Below, one piece after another: positions 23,874 through 30,616 of a stretch of DNA of 64,000 nucleotides; position 1 is the first letter of the stretch, and each line of letters starts with the position of its first letter. A model generated the notes under the pieces. The model did no database searches. It saw only the letters and a list, made by a program, of their open reading frames with translations, and was not told the DNA's origin. A program made the position numbers and the translations under genes. The DNA is from Prosthecobacter sp. Its GTDB lineage: Bacteria > Verrucomicrobiota > Verrucomicrobiia > Verrucomicrobiales > Verrucomicrobiaceae. Location of the stretch: NCBI RefSeq assembly GCF_034366625.1, contig NZ_JAXMIH010000030.1, forward strand, positions 1 through 64,000, in the 5' to 3' direction.

Positions 23874-24644
23874 TCACAGCACGTTCACCGCAGCGCCGCC
23901 ATCGACGACGATGCCCTGGCCGGTGATGTAACTGCCGGCTTCGCTGGCGAGCATCAAGGCGGGGCCTGCGAGTTCGCGGGGAGCGGCCCAGCGTTTCACA
24001 GCGGTGCGGTCGGCGAAGTATTTCTTTTCCTCGTCGTTGAGCAGCTTGCCGGGCATGTCGGTGAGGAAGGGGCCGGGGCAGAGGCAGTTCACGGTGATGC
24101 CGTAGGGGCCGAGATCGAGAGCACTGGCACGGGCGAGGCCGATGAGCGCGGCTTTGCAGGCGCAATACACGTTGCGCTTCAAGCGACCGCCGACACCGAG
24201 CACGCTGGAGATGTGGATGACGCGGCCCCACTTGCGCGCCTTCATGCCGGGCACGATGGCGCGGGTCAAAGACATGACGGCGGTGAGATCGACCTCGACG
24301 TTGCGGTCCCAGACTTCGTCGGTGATCTCGTCGATGGCTTGTGGGTTGTTGATGCCAGCGTTGTTGACGAGGATGTCGATCTTGCCGAGGCGCTGCTCGG
24401 CTTCAGCGGCCAATGCTTTGACGGCGGCACGATCCGCCATGTCGGCGACCATCCATTCGACGCGCACCTTCAAGCCCTCGCCGATTTCAGCGGCGGCGGC
24501 TTTCAGTTCCTCGGCGTTGCGGCTGGAGATGAAGACATCAGCACCTGCTTCAGCGAAGCCGCGTGCCATGGCCTTGCCAAGACCTTTGCTGCCACCAGTG
24601 ACGAGTGCTGCTTTGCCGGAGAGATTGAAGAGTGGGGAGGACAT
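23874..24644 (-). CDS. Short-chain dehydrogenase/reductase
   Basis: 256 residues of classical SDR: nucleotide-binding TGGSKGLGKAMA (residues about 16-27), NNAGINNP, catalytic Ser in HISSVLGVGGR, the YxxxK variant NVYCACKAAL (Tyr/Lys both present as Y-C-A-C-K), and CPGPFLTDM. It resembles gluconate 5-dehydrogenase/3-oxoacyl reductase types, which use NAD(P)H. Substrate not determinable. Its promoter side faces the IS element 77 bp away. Confidence 0.92.
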   Translation of the reverse strand: MSSPLFNLSGKAALVTGGSKGLGKAMARGFAEAGADVFISSRNAEELKAAAAEIGEGLKVRVEWMVADMADRAAVKALAAEAEQRLGKIDILVNNAGINNPQAIDEITDEVWDRNVEVDLTAVMSLTRAIVPGMKARKWGRVIHISSVLGVGGRLKRNVYCACKAALIGLARASALDLGPYGITVNCLCPGPFLTDMPGKLLNDEEKKYFADRTAVKRWAAPRELAGPALMLASEAGSYITGQGIVVDGGAAVNVL

Positions 24645-24721
24645 GCGCGCGGTTTAGCATGCGTGCATGAACTGCGCGAGCAGGAAAGCGGCTCATCTGC
24701 GGAAACCAAGGTCGGCGGTTA

Positions 24722-24739
24722 GAGCCTGTTATTAACTTT
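24722..24739 (+). repeat. Left terminal inverted repeat of the IS5 element
   Basis: GAGCCTGTTATTAACTTT, perfect complement of 25589-25606. Confidence 0.9.
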
Positions 24740-24783
24740 AAAAAGTGCTGTACACCGGTGAGGGTCCAAGCAACAAGCTTGGG

Positions 24784-25596
24784 ATGGAACCTTCGAGCAA
24801 CAAGCCAAGAACCGCCTACACCAGTGACGTCAGCGATGCAGAATGGGACTTTTGCCGTCCCTACTTGGTGCTGATGAAGGAAGATGCGCCCCAGCGGGAC
24901 TATCCGCTGCGCGAGCTTTTCAACGCGCTGCGCTACATCGTGCGTTGCGGCTGCCAGTGGCGCATGATGCCCCATGACCTGCCGCCCTGGCAGAACGTTT
25001 ATCAGCAGGCGCAGCGCTGGATGAAGGCGTGCTGCTTTGAGGCCATGGCCCATGATCTGCGCGAACTCTCACGTCTGGCCAAAGGACGCAAGGCCCAGCC
25101 CACGGCGGCCATCATGGACGGCCGCACCTTGCAGTCCTCGCCAGAGAGCGGCGGCCGGGCGGGCTATGATGGCTACAAGCGCCGCAAAGGCAGCAAGGTG
25201 CACATTGCTGTGGACACTCTGGGGCATCTGCTGGCGGTGAAAGTGACGGCGGCTGACGAGCAGGAGCGCGCGCAGGTCGGTGAGCTTGCAGAACAGATCC
25301 AGCAGGCCACCGGAGAGAATGTGCAACTGGCCTATGTGGATCAAGGTTACACCGGTGAGGAACCTGCACGCCAAGCGCAACAGCACGGCATCAAGCTGGA
25401 GGTGGTTAAACTCTCGGAGGCCAAGAAGGGTTTTGTTCTGCTGCCAAAGCGTTGGGTGGTGGAACGCAGTTTTGGCTGGGCGGCGCGCTTCAAGCGCCTC
25501 TCAAGGGACTACGAGCGTCTGGCTTCGACTCTGACTGGCATGCACTGGCTGGCCTTCGCGACCCTCATGCTCTCTTCTCTATTCGGCAAAAGTTAA
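24784..25596 (+). CDS. IS5-family transposase (DDE)
   Basis: 270 residues from the ATG at 24784; a GTG at 24745 is in frame and could give a longer form. Order of features: N-terminal DUF4096-like domain (SDAEWDFCRPYLVL, YPLRELFNALRYIVRCGCQWRMMPHD), then the DDE core with the first Asp in AIMDGRTLQS, the second in AYVDQGYTGE, and the Glu in WVVERSFGWAARFKRL. It catalyses cut-and-paste movement of the surrounding element. No frameshift is seen. Confidence 0.95.
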   Translation: MEPSSNKPRTAYTSDVSDAEWDFCRPYLVLMKEDAPQRDYPLRELFNALRYIVRCGCQWRMMPHDLPPWQNVYQQAQRWMKACCFEAMAHDLRELSRLAKGRKAQPTAAIMDGRTLQSSPESGGRAGYDGYKRRKGSKVHIAVDTLGHLLAVKVTAADEQERAQVGELAEQIQQATGENVQLAYVDQGYTGEEPARQAQQHGIKLEVVKLSEAKKGFVLLPKRWVVERSFGWAARFKRLSRDYERLASTLTGMHWLAFATLMLSSLFGKS

Positions 25597-25606
25597 TAAC
25601 AGGCTC
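25589..25606 (-). repeat. Right terminal inverted repeat of the IS5 element
   Basis: AAAGTTAATAACAGGCTC, perfect complement of 24722-24739. The transposase stop codon lies inside it. Confidence 0.9.
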
Positions 25607-25792
25607 TAGTTTGAGGCAGTCGTTGGCGGACAAGCAGCCAGGAGATCGAAGCTGGGAAAAGGACGGACCGCTGGCCTGCACGGCAGAGGAAGCCGGCTCG
25701 ACGGGCTGGAGTTTCAGACGTGGGAGGCGGAGGTGCTGCGGGCTCAACGCACGCTTCATTGACGGCATGGCAGCTTCACGACATCTTTTGTC

Positions 25793-26158
25793 ATGGTCTC
25801 GCATCTTCCGCCCCCTGACACGACACCCTACGGCATCGCGCTGGCGGAATGCGTGGCCGGCAAGCTCGAACGGGGCCGCTGCGTGACTGATCATCATCGC
25901 GACTTCTGCGGGATGGGTCTGTGGTTCATCGACGGGCATTACTGCTATGATGAATCATGGGACGGACAGCCGCCGCCGCTTGCGGACATGCTCAAGCCAA
26001 ACAGCCGCGGTGGGTGCGTCTTCACCACGCGGCACGAGTTTGTGGAATGGTTCGCGGCGCAATCCGACCACAGCCTGGCGGGCTTTGAAAAGGAGGCGTG
26101 GTTTCACCAGAACAGCACCATCACACGCGCACGGCTGCGCCGGGAGATGGGCTGCTAG
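25793..26158 (+). CDS. Hypothetical protein
   Basis: 121 residues, soluble, with an unusual number of Trp, His and Cys residues (CVTDHHRDFCGMGLWFIDGHYCYDE near the middle, in which Cys/His spacing could hold a metal). No family recognised and no signal peptide. It begins 185 bp after the IS element; that gap carries nothing I can name. Confidence 0.6.
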   Translation: MVSHLPPPDTTPYGIALAECVAGKLERGRCVTDHHRDFCGMGLWFIDGHYCYDESWDGQPPPLADMLKPNSRGGCVFTTRHEFVEWFAAQSDHSLAGFEKEAWFHQNSTITRARLRREMGC

Positions 26159-26186
26159 TAGAAAAGGAGGCTGTCAGTCGATGGCT

Positions 26187-27194
26187 TCAGCGAAAACCAA
26201 GCTCGGTGGCGAGTTCCAGACATTCGGCGACGGGTTTGAGCCCCAGCGATGGAGTCGGATGCGTGAGGCACATGGCGGCGGTGCAGACGGCGAGCTTGAG
26301 GCGGTCGGGGATGGACCCGTTTTCGTGGGTGCCGTGGAGATAACCGGCGGCGAAGGCATCGCCAGCACCGGTGGCACCGGCGATGAAACCTGCGGGGAGT
26401 TTGAGCGAGGACTGGTGATGAACAGCGCCGTTTTTTTCGGCCACGATGGCCCCGGCTTCAAAGTGAATGATGACTTCGCGACGGACGCCCTGGCTGAGCA
26501 GTTTCTGAGCGGCGGTTTTGATTTTTGCGAGATCTACCGGCGTTGACTTAATGTCGAGTCCGGCGGCTTTGCCGGCTTCGATTTCGTTGAGGATGAGAAA
26601 ATCGGTGAAGGGCAGGGCGGCGGCGGTGATCTGGCTGAATTGAGGATTGTCGGCGCTGACGAGATCGACGCTGGTGAGGAGTCCAGCGGTTTGCGCGGCC
26701 TCCAGCACGCGGCTGGCGATGGTGCGGCCATCATCAAGCAACTGATCCATCTCGCTGAGGAGCATGAGGTAGCCGAGGTGGAAGATTTTGGCCTGCGTGC
26801 GGGTGAAATCGAAGTGCGATTCACCGAGGAGGGCGTTGGCGCCGAGTTGGTGAAAAAACGTGCGGCGTCCGGTGCCGGAGACAGTCATGGCATCGGTGTA
26901 ACTTGTCGGTGCTTGGTTGGTTTGGCGGAGTTGGGTGATGTCGATGCCGGTGGACTGGCAGTCGCGCAGAATCCAGTCGCCATTGGCGTCTTTACCGACG
27001 AGTCCGGCGGCGGCGAGCGGGTAGCTGACGCGCATGGCGGCGAGGTCTTTGAGTACATTATAAGGACCGCCGCCATTGGAAGAGGTCTCACTGCGGATGA
27101 AGGTGAGCATGTCCTGCTCCGGCCAAGCGTCGATGAGCTTGACGTGGTCGATGATGAAATTGCCGCCGGCCAAAATTCCGCTGCGCGAGGTCAT
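26187..27194 (-). CDS. PfkB-family carbohydrate kinase
   Basis: 335 residues from the Met at 27194 (MTSRSGILAGGNFIIDH); the frame is open upstream but similarity starts here. Ribokinase-fold marks: GGGPYNVLKDLAAM near residue 40, SYTDAMTVSGTGRRTFFH, and the C-terminal PfkB signature with the anion hole and catalytic base AGATGAGDAFAAGYL. The family phosphorylates sugars or nucleosides with ATP; the substrate is not evident. It lies 7 bp downstream of the 27202 gene on the same strand. Confidence 0.92.
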   Translation of the reverse strand: MTSRSGILAGGNFIIDHVKLIDAWPEQDMLTFIRSETSSNGGGPYNVLKDLAAMRVSYPLAAAGLVGKDANGDWILRDCQSTGIDITQLRQTNQAPTSYTDAMTVSGTGRRTFFHQLGANALLGESHFDFTRTQAKIFHLGYLMLLSEMDQLLDDGRTIASRVLEAAQTAGLLTSVDLVSADNPQFSQITAAALPFTDFLILNEIEAGKAAGLDIKSTPVDLAKIKTAAQKLLSQGVRREVIIHFEAGAIVAEKNGAVHHQSSLKLPAGFIAGATGAGDAFAAGYLHGTHENGSIPDRLKLAVCTAAMCLTHPTPSLGLKPVAECLELATELGFR

Positions 27195-27201
27195 GGGGAG
27201 G

Positions 27202-28314
27202 TCAAGGTTTGATGCGGGTGTAGCGGCCTTGGTATTCTTCGATGAACTTGCCTTCCTTGCTGGTGACGGTGGTTTTCCAGTCGATGCGGTCGTCAGTTTT
27301 GAAGGTAGTGATGGTGGTGTGTTTGCGCTCACTGCCGGGATATTTGATGTAGTTGATGCTGCTGAGGGTGCGGGTGGCGGCGTCCCAGGTCTTTTCCAGC
27401 GGCGGCAGCGATGTGCTGCGGGTCAGGGTTTCCACATAGCGCCCGGTGGTACTGTCGTGAGTGATCAACGCCGCGTTGGCCATGCGGTAGTCATCGTTGC
27501 CTTCCTGTTTGGCAGAGTGTTCGCGCCAGAGGCCGGAACCATTGATCTTCCAGTGGTAGCGCACGCGGATTTTTTGATCGGGCTTGTCGAGGCTGGAGAC
27601 GTCCCATTCGCCAATGAACGGTTCGAGGGCCTTCATCGCAGGTGTGGGCGGAGTTGGCTCGTCCTGATGGGGCGGGAGGACGCTCATGGGGAATTCGTAA
27701 AAGCGTCCTTCCTCCAGCGGCTTGGCGATGCGGAGTGCTTCGTCGAGGTTGGCATTGCCGCTGTGCTGCAAGGTGAGCGTGCGGCCATCGGTGCAGGCGA
27801 TGGTGAGCGAAATCGAGTCGGGGGTGATTTTTTTGCCGGTGATTTTGGCGCGGAAGGGCGGGCAGCGGTTGAGATCGAGCAGGGAGAGCTTCTGAGTGGA
27901 AAAGGAGAAATCCTGCTGGGTGAAAAAGTGAGGGGAGGTTGAGATTGAAGTAGAGGAGATCGGGGAAATGCGGGGGGAAGAAACGGGGGCGTCCTTGCCG
28001 AGTACGTCGTCAAAGACCTGGGGGAACTTGTATTCGGAGCCGAGAGTGAAGTGGGCGAACATTTTGCGCTCGGCCTCGCCGCCACCGACCAAGGTGAAGG
28101 AGGTCTTGGTGCCGTCCGCATGTTGAAGGGCGAGGGTGAAGCTGCCGGGCGTGCCTTTTTTCTCGGTGACTTTGGCGCTGAAGGGTGGCCGATCTCGCAG
28201 GGACATGAGGCCGGAGGATTGAAACCAGCCGGGGGTGAACGGTGAAGGCTGCTGCGCATGCAGTGGGACTGCGAGGGTGAGAATGACGAGTGTTGCGGCT
28301 TTCAAGAAAGGCAT
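27202..28314 (-). CDS. Secreted protein with two related N-terminal domains and a lipocalin-like C-terminus
   Basis: 370 residues from the Met at 28314 (an earlier ATG at 28338 is possible). The signal peptide is PFLKAATLVILTLAVPLHAQ. The first half holds two similar 70-residue blocks: SLRDRPPFSAKVTEKKGTP...TLGSEYKFP and SLLDLNRCPPFRAKITGKK...LEEGRFYEFP. The C-terminal 130 residues (LEPFIGEWDVSSLDKPDQKI, MANAALITHDSTTGRYV) resemble DUF1579/lipocalin-like barrels. Function unknown; expected in periplasm or outside. Confidence 0.78.
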   Translation of the reverse strand: MPFLKAATLVILTLAVPLHAQQPSPFTPGWFQSSGLMSLRDRPPFSAKVTEKKGTPGSFTLALQHADGTKTSFTLVGGGEAERKMFAHFTLGSEYKFPQVFDDVLGKDAPVSSPRISPISSTSISTSPHFFTQQDFSFSTQKLSLLDLNRCPPFRAKITGKKITPDSISLTIACTDGRTLTLQHSGNANLDEALRIAKPLEEGRFYEFPMSVLPPHQDEPTPPTPAMKALEPFIGEWDVSSLDKPDQKIRVRYHWKINGSGLWREHSAKQEGNDDYRMANAALITHDSTTGRYVETLTRSTSLPPLEKTWDAATRTLSSINYIKYPGSERKHTTITTFKTDDRIDWKTTVTSKEGKFIEEYQGRYTRIKP

Positions 28315-28338
28315 GACGCGGCAGATGGTGAGTTCCAT

Positions 28339-29442
28339 TCAATAGAGAATCACGAAGCGATCACCTTCGGCATACGCGGCGGTGAAGCCCCAGACGGGGA
28401 CGCCGGGTTTGAGGCCGCGATTGGAGGTGGGTTTGCCGCCGGAATCGAGCACGAGCCAGGCGAGCTGGCCGCCTTTCTGCCAGCCGGTGCCGACGCTCCA
28501 CGAGACGAGGGTTTCGCCGCGTGAATTGATGGCGAGCGCCGGATGACGTGCCTTGTCAGGAGAAACCGCGACGGCGTCGGAAGTGGTGTCGAGCAGCGAG
28601 GTGAAGACCCTGCCTTCGGATTCCCAGGCGGCGCGGGTGTTCTTACCGGTGGTGATGACGCTGGCGCTGCTCATGGGGCACATGTTGACGACCCAGAGAC
28701 CGACGTCGCGATGCTGGAAGGTTTCTCCGCCGTCGCGGGAGGTCATGAGGGTGATGTCGCGCTGGGTCATGCTGCGGGCGGCACGGTAGAGCGTGAGCAG
28801 TTCGCCAGATGGCGTGACGAAGGCTTTGAGCGAGCAGCAGGCGCAGACACCGGGATCGTCGGCGTTGGCGATCTTCGGGGCGGCGAAGGTTTGGCCGTTG
28901 TTGGTGGACTTGAGGATGAAGACGCGGCGATTGATTTCGCCGGGACCAGAATCGGCAGGAGCGCCATGCCAGACGACGAAGACCTCGCCTTTCGCGCTGG
29001 CGGCGACGGAGGCGCCGCCGTCGAGGGCTTGTGTGTCGGCTCGTAAATCGCGCTGGGGCTCGAAGGTGACACCATGAGTGAGCGAGCGCGAGTAGAGCAA
29101 CGGAGCAGGCTGCTGTTTACCGCCGGGGCCGTTCCAGACGATGTGCAGCGAGTCGTCTTTGCCGACGGCGATCTGGGCGCCGCGGATCGTGCCGGCGGCG
29201 ACGGCTGAGCCGAGGGTGCTGTTGACGGTGTGCGGGGTGCTCCAGGCTGTGGCACCGGGTTTCTTCGTGACGTGGCGGACATTGCAGCCACGAGGCTCGC
29301 CCTTGAGATAGACGAGATGCAGGGTGCCATCGCTCGTGGTGACGATCTGGGGCTGCACACCGGATTCAGGGACGCGTTCAAGGAGAACATCGGTGCCGGA
29401 GGCGAAGATCGGCAGCAGGAGAATGATCAAAAATCTTTTCAT
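28339..29442 (-). CDS. Secreted BNR/sialidase-like beta-propeller protein
   Basis: 367 residues with a signal peptide (MKRFLIILLLPIFASG). The body shows Asp-box-like repeats (SxDxGxTF type): SLTHGVTFEPQ, STNNGQTFAAP, SRDGGETFQH, the hallmark of six-bladed sialidase-fold proteins. The full set of catalytic arginines and Tyr/Glu of sialidases was not identified, so enzymatic activity is uncertain. It begins a minus-strand series with the 27202 and PfkB genes. Confidence 0.83.
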   Translation of the reverse strand: MKRFLIILLLPIFASGTDVLLERVPESGVQPQIVTTSDGTLHLVYLKGEPRGCNVRHVTKKPGATAWSTPHTVNSTLGSAVAAGTIRGAQIAVGKDDSLHIVWNGPGGKQQPAPLLYSRSLTHGVTFEPQRDLRADTQALDGGASVAASAKGEVFVVWHGAPADSGPGEINRRVFILKSTNNGQTFAAPKIANADDPGVCACCSLKAFVTPSGELLTLYRAARSMTQRDITLMTSRDGGETFQHRDVGLWVVNMCPMSSASVITTGKNTRAAWESEGRVFTSLLDTTSDAVAVSPDKARHPALAINSRGETLVSWSVGTGWQKGGQLAWLVLDSGGKPTSNRGLKPGVPVWGFTAAYAEGDRFVILY

Positions 29443-29478
29443 GGCCGGTGTGGTGTGGGTTGGATTCAGGAGTCATCA

Positions 29479-30258
29479 TCAGACAAGACGGAGGGAATAA
29501 CGGTCTCCATGGCGTGAGAGCTTCACGGAAGCGCCATAAATCTGGCTGAGATGGCTGCTGTGAAGCATTTCCATCTTGGGGCCTGCGGCGTGAACACGTC
29601 CATCGCGCAGCATGAGGACGTGGGTGATGCAGGGGAGGATTTCCTCCACATGATGCGTGACCATGACGAGGGAAGGGGCGCGCGGCTTGACGGCGAGGTT
29701 TTGCATCCATTGCAGAAAGTGCTCGCGGGCGACGGGATCGAGACCGGCGCAGGGTTCATCGAGGATGAGGACTTTGAATTTCGCCATGAGGGCGCGGCAG
29801 ATGAGCACCTTTTGCTTTTCACCCTGCGAAAGCGGACCCCAGAGGGCGTCGCGAAGATAAGCGCAGCCGACTTGCTTGAGGAGGCGGGCAGCGTCGCGGC
29901 GGACGGCGGGGGAGGGGAGTTCGATGAGGTTGAGCTTGGCCTCGCGTCCGCTGGCGATGACATCAAGCACGGGCTCGCTGCTTTCGAGATAAGTGGCGAG
30001 GGTGTTCGTGACGAGACCGACCCGGCGGCGGACCTCGCGCCAGTCGTCGTCGCCAAAGACGCTGCGGCCGATGCGCAGGGTGCCGCTGGTGGCGCTGTCG
30101 TAACCGGTGATGAGGTTGATGAGGGAGGTCTTGCCACAGCCGTTCGGGCCGAGGATGCACCAGTGCTGGCCGGGATCGACACGCCAGGTGATGCCCTTGA
30201 GAATGGGACGGCCGCGGCGGAAGGTGAGATCAGTGACTTCGAGGACGGGAGGGAGCAT
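29479..30258 (-). CDS. ABC transporter ATP-binding protein (ModF/YlmA-like)
   Basis: 259 residues, a complete nucleotide-binding domain: Walker A GPNGCGKTSL (residues about 36-45), Q-loop region RVGLVTN, signature LSQGEKQKVLICRAL, Walker B FKVLILDEPCAGLDP and switch His in MVTHHVEEI. No membrane subunit is next to it, and stand-alone proteins of this kind (ModF/YlmA) lack a known permease. Its role is therefore open: transport with a distant permease, or a non-transport ATPase function. Confidence 0.92.
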   Translation of the reverse strand: MLPPVLEVTDLTFRRGRPILKGITWRVDPGQHWCILGPNGCGKTSLINLITGYDSATSGTLRIGRSVFGDDDWREVRRRVGLVTNTLATYLESSEPVLDVIASGREAKLNLIELPSPAVRRDAARLLKQVGCAYLRDALWGPLSQGEKQKVLICRALMAKFKVLILDEPCAGLDPVAREHFLQWMQNLAVKPRAPSLVMVTHHVEEILPCITHVLMLRDGRVHAAGPKMEMLHSSHLSQIYGASVKLSRHGDRYSLRLV

Positions 30259-30616
30259 GGAGGGCGACTGTCGAATGACGAAGGTGGAATGTCGAATGGG
30301 GAGTGGCGAATGGGGAGTGGCGGCTGAACACCGGACATCAGAAATTGGGCATGGATTTGACTGGCAGACGGATGCCTGACGAGCTTTTCAAGCCGAAGGT
30401 CCGTCTTCGCGGATGGAATTTGTCCTTTTGTTTTTTCTCCCGTGACAAAAATGACCATCCTGCTAGTCTCGGCACTCTTTCCCGAAAAAAATGTCAGTCA
30501 CTCAAGCAGCCCAGCCACCCTGCACAATAATTCGCGATGCAGCGCGCAATTCCAAGCTTGCACGCCGCCATTCTTTTTTCGTATGCTGCCATGAAGTGGA
30601 ACGCACCCTGCAACTC
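30259..30616. other. Intergenic region ahead of the TPR/Exb operon
   Basis: About 360 bp without a credible gene. 30274-30325 carries GAATG-word degenerate repeats of the same family as those near 5712 and 16172. Around 30435-30470 lies a promoter-like arrangement, GTGACA, a gap of 16 bp, then TAGTCT, preceded by a T-rich run. The assignment is weak. Confidence 0.35.

Larger units (their letters stand above)
24722..25606 (+). mobile_element. Complete IS5-family insertion sequence
   Basis: An 885-bp element bounded by 18-bp perfect inverted repeats (GAGCCTGTTATTAACTTT and its complement), with one transposase gene filling almost all of it. The dinucleotide TA flanks both ends (24720-24721 and 25607-25608) and is the likely target duplication. 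Insertion was into intergenic DNA between the SDR gene and the gene at 25793. The intact ends and open frame suggest a recent, potentially active copy. Confidence 0.9.

Noticed and set aside
25452-25886. Plus-strand frame running out of the IS element into 25793
   Set aside because: Overlaps the transposase 3' end and the next gene in other frames; without the IS it still has no recognisable product.
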